From Candidatus Pacearchaeota archaeon (GTDB lineage Archaea; Nanoarchaeota; Nanoarchaeia; Pacearchaeales; GW2011-AR1): a DNA stretch of 18,675 bases. Positions 1-7,965 of this stretch are shown here, one piece after another (positions within the stretch are counted from its first letter, which is position 1; every line of letters starts with the position of its first letter). The translations under genes and the position numbers were made by a program. The notes beneath the pieces are model-generated. The model did no database searches and was not told the origin of the DNA. It was given only the letters and a program-made list of their open reading frames with translations. The stretch lies in NCBI GenBank assembly GCA_002690445.1, contig NZER01000307.1, positions 1 through 18,675 on the forward strand, in the 5' to 3' direction.

Positions 1-47
1 CTCTCCCCGTGAGCCCTCCGGAAGTGTTGGTGCGCCGGAAGTCATAA
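1..47 (+). CDS. possible 3' end of an upstream gene
   Basis: The frame ending with TAA at 45-47 is open from the window edge and would encode a C-terminus reading LPVSPPEVLVRRKS. Another forward frame is also open to 58, so the choice is uncertain. It is supported only by the absence of stops, the tight packing of all later genes, and a promoter following at 64. No function can be inferred. Confidence 0.25.
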   Translation, partial: LPVSPPEVLVRRKS

Positions 48-63
48 CTATATAAATAAACCC

Positions 64-92
64 TTGACCTGACTAATCATCGGTGCTATACT
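64..92 (+). promoter_or_regulatory. sigma70-type promoter for the gene at 99
   Basis: The -35 box TTGACC (64-69), a 17-base spacer and the -10 box TATACT (87-92) form a strong housekeeping-type promoter. The expected transcription start, seven bases after the -10 box, falls on base 99, which is the A of the ATG, so the transcript may be leaderless. Confidence 0.7.
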
Positions 93-98
93 GGCACC

Positions 99-863
99 AT
101 GATGAAGTTACCTCCTCTTGAATACACCATTGACAACATAGTCCTTGGGTGGCGAGAGGAGGCCGTTTCGTTTGCCGCAGAACACAACTATCACCTAATA
201 GTCAACAGCGACCAGCGCGAACACTACTACTTCCAAAGAGAAGACGACATAAAACATAAATGGTTTGAGGGCATCTTCCAACTTGGTATGAAGTCACTCC
301 TCCCGATACCATTTGAAATTCAAACAGTAGGTTTTGAGGACGAGAAACTAAAGGTTATAACGAAAGGTAATACCAAAGTACTGATAAACTTTGGAAAGCT
401 ACATATCTTTGACCTGGACAACTTCACAAACCTCAATGTTGAAGAAATAGTAGAAGACTATACGGTTTATGACTTTTTTGATATTACGGCCGGCGCGAAA
501 CAAATAAACCGCCCCATTGTTGAGTTTGAGAATACCTTTGTGAAAACAGCTACTTTTGTGCCCACCAACAGAAGCGACAGAGACAAAAGTGGTGCGACAT
601 TGAAAGATATACTGGTAAAGAGCCATATTCAGTCCGAGGACATAAAATCATTTGACTTCTCAGAGACAGTGGTACGCCTTTTGCTAATGCGAAGATTAAA
701 AGAACTTGAGATAAGGGCGGTACCAACAAAGCACCAGAAAGAGTCCAAGTTCAAAAAGAACAGAAACATAAAAGTGTCCCATTCTTACCGCCATGTCTCA
801 AAAAACAAGTTTCACTATAATATTATTGATGAACTGGACGACAGAATAGCACTGTATGGCTAA
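99..863 (+). CDS. phage protein of unknown function (254 aa)
   Basis: This is a 254-residue soluble protein with no signal peptide or membrane segment. The N-terminal two thirds is mixed, with many aromatic and acidic residues (for example YTVYDFFDITAG near residues 120-132). The last 60 residues are strongly basic (QKESKFKKNRNIKVSHSYRH), suggesting nucleic-acid contact, and end in an acidic turn. I recognise no catalytic motif. From memory, it resembles an unnamed family common in marine phage metagenomes, often beside the next gene. The start is taken as the first ATG of an ATGATG pair; there is no Shine-Dalgarno sequence, because the promoter at 64-92 reaches almost to the start codon. Its stop overlaps the next gene by eight bases, implying co-translation. 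That it is a real gene is well supported; its role is unknown. Confidence 0.85.
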   Translation: MMKLPPLEYTIDNIVLGWREEAVSFAAEHNYHLIVNSDQREHYYFQREDDIKHKWFEGIFQLGMKSLLPIPFEIQTVGFEDEKLKVITKGNTKVLINFGKLHIFDLDNFTNLNVEEIVEDYTVYDFFDITAGAKQINRPIVEFENTFVKTATFVPTNRSDRDKSGATLKDILVKSHIQSEDIKSFDFSETVVRLLLMRRLKELEIRAVPTKHQKESKFKKNRNIKVSHSYRHVSKNKFHYNIIDELDDRIALYG

Positions 864-1734
864 TCCAAATATGCCTGCTATCATACCGGTAGCAGGAATG
901 ATAAATGACGAATTCGGTATGGCTTGGGACGCATCCTTAATGCCTGTCGCACCGAACTACACGGCCATTGAAAGTGCTATTTATGAATGCCTCAATATGG
1001 GGGTCTCTTCTATATGGATAGTGGCCAACGATGATATCGCCCCCTTAATACGACATCGTATCGGTGAATGGGCGACTGATATAGATAGTATAAAACGAGG
1101 AACCTTCAAAAGACACCCCTCGGCAAACCATAAAGAAATTCCAATTTATTATGTTCCTATCCACCCCGGACACAGGGGAAAAGTAGATAACTATGCTTGG
1201 TCTATAATATGGGGATGTAATGTCGCTTATTGGATAATGAAAATGATGAGTAAATGGGTAACCCCAGATCAATATTACATTTCATTTCCTTTGGGGGTTT
1301 TGGATATTCATGAAGTATATAATAACCGCATTATAATGCGTAAAGGCGCCCCCTCATATTTCTCACATAACGGAAAGACCATAAAAGATGGAGAACTGCT
1401 AAGCTTTGTGCTTGAACCAGAAGAATGGCGGAGAGCAAAACATATCATTACCACGAACGCTGCTGAGTGGAAGGCGCCAGAAGAAGGGTCGGGCATGATA
1501 CCTCACGAAAAGCTCCCAGTTGGAGAAAGAAGGAAGTCATTGAAATACACTCTACAGGACGTTTTTGGCGGAGGGCCACAAGGCACAGAAGTAGAGATAA
1601 ATGAGTTTTATAACTTGACTACGTGGGACGGCTATGTTACACTATTACAGTCAGAACTTGGGCAGCGGATGAAGCGCCCGAGCAATAAAATAATGTACAG
1701 GGGATTCAATAATGACAGACAGAACAAAGAGTAA
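856..1734 (+). CDS. nucleotidyltransferase-like phage protein (292 aa)
   Basis: The N-terminus (PAIIPVAGM near residues 7-15, then SLMPVAPNYTAIESAIYECLNMGVSSIWIV in two pieces around 27-56) follows the layout of GT-A fold sugar-phosphate nucleotidyltransferases, where IIPAAG is followed by a K-P-L-x-P-V segment and a helix-strand unit. The GxGTR signature and the catalytic lysine are not visible, so an active enzyme cannot be claimed. The middle part (YVPIHPGHRGKVDNYAWS) may correspond to the substrate loop. From memory, similar proteins are frequent in marine phage genomes and annotated as hypothetical. The gene overlaps the previous gene by 8 bases and the polymerase gene by 23, so the three are probably co-translated. 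A second in-frame ATG at 871 is an alternative start. A promoter for the polymerase lies inside its 3' end. Confidence 0.8.
   Translation: MANPNMPAIIPVAGMINDEFGMAWDASLMPVAPNYTAIESAIYECLNMGVSSIWIVANDDIAPLIRHRIGEWATDIDSIKRGTFKRHPSANHKEIPIYYVPIHPGHRGKVDNYAWSIIWGCNVAYWIMKMMSKWVTPDQYYISFPLGVLDIHEVYNNRIIMRKGAPSYFSHNGKTIKDGELLSFVLEPEEWRRAKHIITTNAAEWKAPEEGSGMIPHEKLPVGERRKSLKYTLQDVFGGGPQGTEVEINEFYNLTTWDGYVTLLQSELGQRMKRPSNKIMYRGFNNDRQNKE
1615..1643 (+). promoter_or_regulatory. candidate promoter for the polymerase gene, extended -10 type
   Basis: TTGACT (1615-1620), a 17-base spacer and TACACT (1638-1643) lie inside the end of the preceding gene. The TG at 1635-1636 one base before the -10 box makes an extended -10 element. 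The predicted start is near 1650, about 60 bases before the polymerase ATG at 1712. Confidence 0.45.
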
Positions 1735-4700
1735 AATCCCGTTTATAAATTTGCACTCACATACGGTAGCGGGCTCCGTATTCGACGCCTTAGGGTATGC
1801 AGCAGAGCATTTTGACTTTTGTTATTCCAACGGCGCCGAGGCTATGGCGATAACTGAACATGGGAACATGAACTCTTTGCCTCACATGCTTCTTCACTCC
1901 CGCAAAATGAAAGCAGAAGGCAAGGAGTTCAAGCCGATTTATGGCTGTGAAGCATACTTTATTCCCTCTGTTGAAGAATGGCGAGAAGAATACGAACGAG
2001 CTAAGGAAGACGCTAAGGCCGCGAGAACATTAGCAAAAAGCGGAACCTCCGGCGCCACTGTTGAAGACGAGGGCACTTCAAAGAAAGAAATGAAGTCCAT
2101 TCTCAACCGGCGCCGCCACCTAGTCTTGCTGGTACAAAATCAAACGGGACTAAACAACCTGTTCAGGCTTATCTCAGAATCTTATAGAGAAGAAAACTTC
2201 TATCGTTACCCACGAATGGACTACTCATTACTTGAGAAGTATAACGAAGGCATTATTGCGAGTAGCGCTTGTTTAGGGGGACCCCTGGCTGGCGACTTCT
2301 GGGCCAACAGCGAATACGAAGAAGACGAAGAAACCGGCCGAGACAAGTGGGTCAAAAGCAACCCCGAAGCAGTTCTAGAAGCAATGCGCGAGACCACCCG
2401 GCGCTTCAAAGGTATCTTCGGGGACCGCTGGTATGGCGAGCTACAATGGAACAACATTCCAGAACAACACGAACTAAATCAATACATTATTCAGGTGTGT
2501 GAGGAGTTTGACGTCAAGCTCATTTCAACCGCTGATAGCCATTACCCCAACCCCGAAGCTTGGAAAGACCGAGAACTATACAAGCGGCTTGGCTGGATGG
2601 GAAAGGCCCCCTCTTGGGGAACTACTGAACTACCTGTAAACGTTGAAGAAGTCGGCTATGAACTCTATCCAAAGAACGGCGACCAAATGTGGGAGGCATA
2701 CAAACGATACTCAGCCTCATGCGGGAAAGACTATAATGACGAACTTGTCTTAGATAGTATTACCAGAACACACGAAATTGCTTTTGAACGCATTGAGGCT
2801 TTTGAGCCGAACACGGATGTAAAGCTCCCAGACTTTGTGGTTCCTGCCGGCCAGACGGCAACACAGGCGCTTGTACAGCATTCAATGGAGGGTCTACGTG
2901 CTCGTGACCTGGGCGAGAACAAAGAATACGTGGACCGGCTCAAGCACGAACTGGGTGTTATTGACGACCGAGGGTTTAGCAAGTATTTCCTTACAATGAA
3001 ATCTATTGTTGACCAGGCATTGGAAACGATGCTTGTTGGTCCAGGCCGAGGTAGTGCCTGTGGCTCATTGGTCGCTTATACTCTCAACATTACACAAATT
3101 GACCCAATCAAGTATGACCTGCCTTTTGAACGTTTTCTGCGCTCTGACGCCACTGACTACCCGGACATAGATACGGATGTTAGTGCTCCAATGGTTTTAA
3201 AGGAAAAGCTGATTGAAGAGTGGGGAGCCAACAGTGTTGTTCCTATTTCAAACTGGAACACCTTACAACTCAAGTCTCTTATCAAGGACATTTCTAAATT
3301 TTATGAAGTTCCTTATGGTGAAGTTAACAAAGTTACGACCGCCATGATGGACGAAGCCACACCAGCAGCCAAAATCAAGCACGGTATCAAGGCCGGCGTT
3401 TATGCCCCTACTTGGGAAGAGGTAATGGAACTGTCCCCCTCGCTCCGCGGCTACCTAGTAAAGTATCCTATTATCAAGACTCACGTTGAGGCTCTGGTTG
3501 GGCAGGTAAAATCTTGCTCCCGGCATGCGGGCGGTGTCCTCATCGCCGACAACCTAAATGAGCACATGCCTATCATTAGTTCCGGTGGGGTGCGACAGTC
3601 TCCCTGGGCAGAAGGTCAGAACGTCCGCCACTTGGAACCACTTGGGTTTATCAAGTTTGATTTGCTTGGGCTCTCAACACTCAAAATGTTTGAGGGTTGT
3701 ATAGAACACATTCTCCGTCGCCACCATGGTATAAAAAAATGCACGTTCGATCAAATCAGGGAGTATTACGACAGTGTTTTGCACCCAGACATACTAAATC
3801 TGAACGATAGTGCAGTTTACGAGCACGTGTTCCACAAGGGAAACTTTGCCGGCACGTTCCAATTTACAGGCGACGGGGCGGCAGACTTCTGTAAGAATGT
3901 GAGACCCAACAACATTGCTGAGATTTCAGCAGTGACTAGCATTTTTCGGCCCGGGCCGCTCTGTTTATCGGGTGACACAGAAGTACTACGTTCATTCGCT
4001 TATTATAATGACAACTCTGTTGATAATGTATGTGGACAAAAGCGCGCTACAACGAGACACAAATTGAAAGACTTGTATGACTTGTTTCACAAACCAGGAA
4101 ATAGAAACAGGTTGTATTTATCATCGTATGATGAAGAGAATAGGAAAATTGTTAGAAACAAAGTAGTAAATGTTGTTGAATCAGGAAAGAAAGAAGTTTA
4201 TAGTGTAAGATACCAGCGCCGGAGCTCAGGGCAAAAGAAGGTTGTTTCTACTTCTATTCTAGATAACAGTTCCAAAGATAAGCAGAACAACATGGAGGCC
4301 ACATTAGCCCATCGCTTTTTGACCAAGGAAGGGTGGAAGCGACTTGAGGATTTGGTAGAAGGCGATTACATTTTGGTTATAAACCAGGGTTGCAAGAAGG
4401 GTCCTGCGTCTTCCGATGGCTGCTCCAGAAGGGACTGTCAAACGACGTGGGGTAGAAAGAATTTTCGTAACATTGCCTTTTATCATTACGACTATAAGTG
4501 TGTAATGTGTGACTGGAATGAGGGCTCACTTGATGTTAATCACATAGAAGGAAACAGAAACACGAGCAATAAGGCGGAAAATCTCTGTTATCTATGTCCG
4601 AATCACCATCGACAGTATTCTGAAGGAACGTTAATAAAAGAGTCTGTTTTGAGCGCGCGCAAAAAATATGAGCATCCATTTTTTACAAGAGATTTGATGT

Positions 4701-6034
4701 TCGTACGATACCTTGGGAAAAAGTTTGAAAGAGAGGTTGAAACCTATGATATAGAAATGGAGAACCCACACCACAACTTCTTTGCTGGGGGGTGCGTTGT
4801 ACACAATAGCGCCCGCGTTAACGACGCCTATGTTGCCGCCAAAGAAGGGCACACTGATATTGAGTGGTATCACCCCATCTTTAAAGAGATTACAGAAGAA
4901 ACCTATGGACATATTATTTATCAGGAGCAAATCTCAGAGCTAACACACCGTATTGGCAAAAACATTTCACGTGACGACGGCAACACTATTCGAAAACTGT
5001 TGACAAAGAGTGGAACAGGAAAAACACACCTCCTGGCCGCTCTTCACCAGCGGTTCCTCGACGGCGCCGTGGAAAAGGGTATCCGTTACAGCGTAGCGGA
5101 AGAAATTTGGGAACTTATGGCCGGCTTCGCAAAGTATGGCTTCTCAAAGAACCACGCCACCGCATACAGTATCATTTCGTATCAATGTGCTTGGTTGTGG
5201 ACAAAGTATCCTTCTGAGTGGGCAGCTGCCTTCTTGGACAAGGAACCAGAGAAGAGAAAAGAAAAGGCGATCAACATTGCTAAGTCATTGGGTTATACCA
5301 TTAGAAAGGCGGACGTAAACTATTCCTCCTTTGTCTGGGAGATCGATCCCGACGACCCTATGCTACTTATTCAGCCTCTTTCGTCCCTAAAGGGCCTCGG
5401 AGATGCCGCAATTCAGCAAGTAGTGAATAACCGACCATATAACAGTGTTGAAGAATTTATCTTTCACGATGACATTATCTATTCCAAGCTCAATAAAAAG
5501 GCTTTAGATGTGCTGGTGCGCTCTGGGGCTATGGACAGTCTAATAGACGAACGGTTTGAAGGACGCAAGCATTTCTGGTCTGCTGTCGCAGTAGATAGGG
5601 TGTATAGTCGCAAGAAGTTTGACGAAAACATTATAAAGTATAAGGATGAGGGTGAATTTTCCAAAGAAGAGGAAATCGACAACCTTACAACCCTAACTGG
5701 TATGTTCCCGATTCACTTGGTAATGACTGGGGATGTGAAGCAGCGCTTGGACGAACACTTTGTGCCGCCCATTTCAAGCTATGACCCAGACTTGGGTCTT
5801 GTGTGGTTTATTCCCCGCGAGATAATCAAAAGAAAAACCAAGAATGGAAAGCCTTATTGGATTGTTATTACAATTGATTCCAATTCAGTGTTGACAAAGT
5901 TCCGCTGTTGGGGTATTATAGAGGGCAAGGATAGAATTCATTTGAATCGGCCTTATATGGGACACCTAGATCACGACCCAACTTGGGGCTTTTCAACAAG
6001 ATCCATTAGAAGAAATTTAAGATTGCTAGGATAA
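1712..6034 (+). CDS. dnaE: DNA polymerase III alpha subunit (C-family), intein-containing
   Basis: This is a replicative C-family DNA polymerase precursor of 1440 residues; without the intein it is 1158, close to bacterial DnaE. Domains in order: an N-terminal PHP domain (LHSHT at 14-18, TEHGN near 49, GCEAY, HLVLL, ACLGG and ADSHY), the palm with PDIDTDV at 484-490 (metal-binding Asp487 and Asp489) and the third carboxylate in KFDLLGL at Asp650, the RPGP motif just before the intein, then the fingers (YHPIFKEITEETYGHIIYQEQ), a helix-hairpin-helix (LKGLGDAAIQ) and a C-terminal OB-fold-like region (KPYWIVITIDSNS). The PHP ligands look intact, unlike in E. coli DnaE, so built-in 3'-5' proofreading is possible. 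No clamp-binding motif was identified with confidence. The gene overlaps the previous gene by 23 bases and has a weak GGGG ribosome site 8-10 bases upstream. Confidence 0.95.
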   Translation: MTDRTKSKIPFINLHSHTVAGSVFDALGYAAEHFDFCYSNGAEAMAITEHGNMNSLPHMLLHSRKMKAEGKEFKPIYGCEAYFIPSVEEWREEYERAKEDAKAARTLAKSGTSGATVEDEGTSKKEMKSILNRRRHLVLLVQNQTGLNNLFRLISESYREENFYRYPRMDYSLLEKYNEGIIASSACLGGPLAGDFWANSEYEEDEETGRDKWVKSNPEAVLEAMRETTRRFKGIFGDRWYGELQWNNIPEQHELNQYIIQVCEEFDVKLISTADSHYPNPEAWKDRELYKRLGWMGKAPSWGTTELPVNVEEVGYELYPKNGDQMWEAYKRYSASCGKDYNDELVLDSITRTHEIAFERIEAFEPNTDVKLPDFVVPAGQTATQALVQHSMEGLRARDLGENKEYVDRLKHELGVIDDRGFSKYFLTMKSIVDQALETMLVGPGRGSACGSLVAYTLNITQIDPIKYDLPFERFLRSDATDYPDIDTDVSAPMVLKEKLIEEWGANSVVPISNWNTLQLKSLIKDISKFYEVPYGEVNKVTTAMMDEATPAAKIKHGIKAGVYAPTWEEVMELSPSLRGYLVKYPIIKTHVEALVGQVKSCSRHAGGVLIADNLNEHMPIISSGGVRQSPWAEGQNVRHLEPLGFIKFDLLGLSTLKMFEGCIEHILRRHHGIKKCTFDQIREYYDSVLHPDILNLNDSAVYEHVFHKGNFAGTFQFTGDGAADFCKNVRPNNIAEISAVTSIFRPGPLCLSGDTEVLRSFAYYNDNSVDNVCGQKRATTRHKLKDLYDLFHKPGNRNRLYLSSYDEENRKIVRNKVVNVVESGKKEVYSVRYQRRSSGQKKVVSTSILDNSSKDKQNNMEATLAHRFLTKEGWKRLEDLVEGDYILVINQGCKKGPASSDGCSRRDCQTTWGRKNFRNIAFYHYDYKCVMCDWNEGSLDVNHIEGNRNTSNKAENLCYLCPNHHRQYSEGTLIKESVLSARKKYEHPFFTRDLMFVRYLGKKFEREVETYDIEMENPHHNFFAGGCVVHNSARVNDAYVAAKEGHTDIEWYHPIFKEITEETYGHIIYQEQISELTHRIGKNISRDDGNTIRKLLTKSGTGKTHLLAALHQRFLDGAVEKGIRYSVAEEIWELMAGFAKYGFSKNHATAYSIISYQCAWLWTKYPSEWAAAFLDKEPEKRKEKAINIAKSLGYTIRKADVNYSSFVWEIDPDDPMLLIQPLSSLKGLGDAAIQQVVNNRPYNSVEEFIFHDDIIYSKLNKKALDVLVRSGAMDSLIDERFEGRKHFWSAVAVDRVYSRKKFDENIIKYKDEGEFSKEEEIDNLTTLTGMFPIHLVMTGDVKQRLDEHFVPPISSYDPDLGLVWFIPREIIKRKTKNGKPYWIVITIDSNSVLTKFRCWGIIEGKDRIHLNRPYMGHLDHDPTWGFSTRSIRRNLRLLG
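3962..4807 (+). mobile_element. intein with HNH homing endonuclease in the polymerase
   Basis: Residues 751-1032 of the precursor form a 282-residue intein. It begins with Cys in CLSGDTEV (splicing block A), has block B in TLAHRFLTKEGWKRLEDL (TxxH with His), and ends with YDIEMENPHHNFFAGG (block F) and VVHN (block G), followed by Ser as the +1 extein residue. All residues required for splicing are present. In the middle, CVMC, then LDVNHIEGN, then NLCYLCPNHH with a final basic stretch give a zinc-bound HNH nuclease of the phage type; the catalytic His (in NHI) is retained. It sits directly after the RPGPL segment, at the active-site neighbourhood typical of intein insertion. By eye the coding is more AT-rich than the flanks, consistent with later acquisition. 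After splicing, the junction reads RPGPL-SARVND. Confidence 0.93.
5891..5919 (+). promoter_or_regulatory. candidate promoter for the small basic protein and methyltransferase
   Basis: TTGACA (5891-5896), a 17-base spacer and TATTAT (5914-5919) lie inside the end of the polymerase gene. The predicted start near 5926 would give a leader of about 120 bases to the ATG at 6047. It could be chance, but the architecture matches the other promoters in this window. Confidence 0.45.
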
Positions 6035-6046
6035 AGGGAGCACAAA

Positions 6047-6193
6047 ATGGCAAAAAAGAATCACAAAAAAGAACGACACGTTAATAAGAAGAAGACTTCG
6101 ATTGGCAATAGCGTCCGAACGAAGACCGGCAAGCCCGGCGCATGTGGTGGGAACAAACGCTATAAGAAGCGCTATAGGGGGCAAGGAAAGTGA
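6047..6193 (+). CDS. small very basic protein (48 aa)
   Basis: A 48-residue ORF starts MAKKNHKKERHVNKKK and ends NKRYKKRYRGQGK. More than a third of its residues are Lys or Arg, it has one cysteine and almost no acidic residues, so it should bind DNA or RNA. The ATG is preceded by AAAGGGAG, a good Shine-Dalgarno sequence eight bases upstream, and its TGA stop overlaps the GTG start of the methyltransferase, so the two are translationally coupled. It fills what would otherwise be a 155-base gap. The family is not recognised; a histone-like or ribosomal-protein-like role is only a guess. Confidence 0.7.
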   Translation: MAKKNHKKERHVNKKKTSIGNSVRTKTGKPGACGGNKRYKKRYRGQGK

Positions 6194-7170
6194 TAGGAAG
6201 TATTATTATAGGAGATTCACGTGAGGAACTGAAAAAGCTAAAAAAAGCATCAGTTAACTGCGTATATTTTGATCCTCCGTTTAATACAAATCGAGACTAT
6301 TATCTCACGCCGGATAACCAGCTTGGTTTCCCGGATAAGTTCAATGAACGTGATGATTATATAGCGCTCATTGAACCTATGATCGAAGAATGCAAAAGGG
6401 TGCTGGTTTCTGACGGGTCATTCTTTTTCCATATCGGCGCGGCCAACATGTTTATTCCCCAGCTGTTGTGCGAAAAACACTTCGAGCGGGTGCAGCCTAT
6501 CTTCTGGCAAAGATCTAGGTCCAAGAACAACACGAAGTCAAAACTTGGCGCCTGCACAGACGTAATTTTTTGGTGTTCTAAGGTGGTGAAGCCGAAATTT
6601 AACATGGTATATCAGCCACTCGATTCTTATTACGCCCAGAACTCCTATAAGAATGTTGATGCACGGGGGAATTATGCCCTAGGCCACGTGGCGTATACAA
6701 AAACTCAAGCCGCCGACAAAACCAAGCGCCACGATCGCTATTATACGGTCACGCATCAAGGGGTTGACTATAACGCAGCCCACGGATGGCGACTGTCTGA
6801 AGACGACATGAATGATTTAATCGTTGATGACCGGATTCATTTCCCCAAGACAAATAAGGCTAACTTATACAAAAAGATTTATATGAATGAATCACTCGGG
6901 AAACCAGCGATCGATTTGTGGGATGATTTGCATTCTATTGCAATGGGTTCCGAAGAACGAGTATATCCTACGCAGAAACCGGTGGCTTTATTAAAACGAA
7001 TTATTGAGATGACAACGGCCGTCGGAGATGTTATACTAGACCCAGTGGCGGGAGCAGGCACCACAGGTGTGGCGGCCGCCCAACTAGGAAGAGAATTTAT
7101 TATGATTGATATCAACCCAGAAGTCAAAGCAATTTGCAAGCGACGAATCAAACAAGAAGGAAAAATTTAA
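6190..7170 (+). CDS. DNA methyltransferase, beta class (N6-adenine or N4-cytosine)
   Basis: This 326-residue protein is an S-adenosylmethionine-dependent amino-methyltransferase acting on DNA. The catalytic motif IV is DPPFNTNRDY at residues 28-37, close to the N-terminus, and the SAM-binding motif I is DPVAGAGTTG starting at Asp284, followed by the FIMIDINPE strand. The order IV then I defines the beta class (CcrM and HinfI-type enzymes). PTQKPVALLKRII before motif I is the usual motif X-like segment. DPPF is compatible with N6-adenine methylation. The start is GTG, overlapping the stop of the basic protein. It is followed after one base by a gene with a possible nuclease motif, so it may protect phage DNA within a restriction-like pair, or act as an orphan that evades host enzymes. 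The target sequence cannot be read from the protein. Confidence 0.92.
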   Translation: MIGSIIIGDSREELKKLKKASVNCVYFDPPFNTNRDYYLTPDNQLGFPDKFNERDDYIALIEPMIEECKRVLVSDGSFFFHIGAANMFIPQLLCEKHFERVQPIFWQRSRSKNNTKSKLGACTDVIFWCSKVVKPKFNMVYQPLDSYYAQNSYKNVDARGNYALGHVAYTKTQAADKTKRHDRYYTVTHQGVDYNAAHGWRLSEDDMNDLIVDDRIHFPKTNKANLYKKIYMNESLGKPAIDLWDDLHSIAMGSEERVYPTQKPVALLKRIIEMTTAVGDVILDPVAGAGTTGVAAAQLGREFIMIDINPEVKAICKRRIKQEGKI

Positions 7171-7171
7171 G

Positions 7172-7960
7172 ATGGCATTTCGAACCGACGGCTCCTCTCA
7201 CCGAGACGGGATTAAATCAGAAGACAAGAACAAGAAACTAATGCAAATGGATGCCGCTAAGGCGTCTGCTATTTGCGGCGCTCCCCTCGGCGACGGTTAT
7301 GAGGTCGAAAATCGAGGAGGGACACAGCACAAAGAAGATCTGGTGGTCCGCGATAGCAACAGAGAAACTAAAATTTCCCACAAGCGCAAAAAGAATATTA
7401 GCACCGGTTCATATGATTGGCTAAACACTTCGGGACATAAGAAGTTGGAAGGACTTAAGCAACTTCGAAACTCCCTACGCGAGACACAACCTAGCGTTGC
7501 CGCGGCGAGGCGCCAATACAATGAAGCATGCCGAAATGTTATCGATAGTTTGAGTAGTGAAGATATTATTACTATTATCAAAGAAGGGGTCGTAGATCCC
7601 TATGGTCAGATTGATCGCATTTCCATTGAAGCAGAAGCCGGCAAGACTATTTACTCTTTTGGCGCGAAGGATGTTCCTTTTTTTGGTGCAGTGCAGACCG
7701 AGGGTATACGCGCGGAGCTGCATGGTCGCGGTAGGACCTCTCGTATGGTGCGCTTCATAGACAAAAAGGGAGATCCCCTCCCCGATTTCGGATTGCGCAT
7801 CCGTGTTACCTCCAACAACGGAATCAAGGCCATGTTGGGAGTTAATCCAAAAGGAAAGAATAATAGTTCTAGCCCCGTCTTCAAAATACAACAAGACAAG
7901 GTTCACAAAATGATCCAAACCATTGAAGCAGCGGGCAAACTTACAAAGACAAGGATTTAA
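7172..7960 (+). CDS. putative PD-(D/E)XK-type nuclease beside the methyltransferase (262 aa)
   Basis: The start is placed at the ATG at 7172, one base after the methyltransferase stop, with GGAAAAA upstream; an ORF start at 7106 would overlap the methyltransferase by 65 bases. Residues 44-81 read as a conserved core: RGGTQHKEDLVV, then ETKISHKRK, then GSYDWLNTS. An acidic residue (Asp56) followed about 15 residues later by S-x-K (Ser69, Lys71) in an I-S-x-K strand matches the active-site layout of many PD-(D/E)XK endonucleases. The second half (residues 125-262) is mixed alpha/beta with no motif I know. Immediate coupling to a DNA methyltransferase makes a restriction endonuclease an attractive inference, but similar folds also occur in repair nucleases. 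The assignment rests on one short motif only. Confidence 0.5.
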   Translation: MAFRTDGSSHRDGIKSEDKNKKLMQMDAAKASAICGAPLGDGYEVENRGGTQHKEDLVVRDSNRETKISHKRKKNISTGSYDWLNTSGHKKLEGLKQLRNSLRETQPSVAAARRQYNEACRNVIDSLSSEDIITIIKEGVVDPYGQIDRISIEAEAGKTIYSFGAKDVPFFGAVQTEGIRAELHGRGRTSRMVRFIDKKGDPLPDFGLRIRVTSNNGIKAMLGVNPKGKNNSSSPVFKIQQDKVHKMIQTIEAAGKLTKTRI

Positions 7961-7965
7961 AAAAA

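Noticed and set aside
51..58. TATAAATA, identical to the T4 late promoter core
   Set aside because: It is the only exact copy I found in an upstream position in the window, and it lies beside a full sigma70-type promoter; a single AT-rich octamer is not enough for a late-promoter claim.
2961..2989. TTGACG-N17-TATTTC inside the polymerase gene
   Set aside because: The -10 box is poor and no gene starts nearby.
5001..5030. TTGACA in the polymerase gene
   Set aside because: No acceptable -10 box at 15-19 bases downstream.
7106..7171. Longer start for the nuclease-like gene
   Set aside because: It would overlap the conserved end of the methyltransferase by 65 bases, while the ATG at 7172 has a ribosome site and the usual one-base junction.
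7475..7918. - strand ORF of 147 codons
   Set aside because: It lies entirely within the nuclease-like gene on the + strand, has no recognisable motif and no upstream signals.
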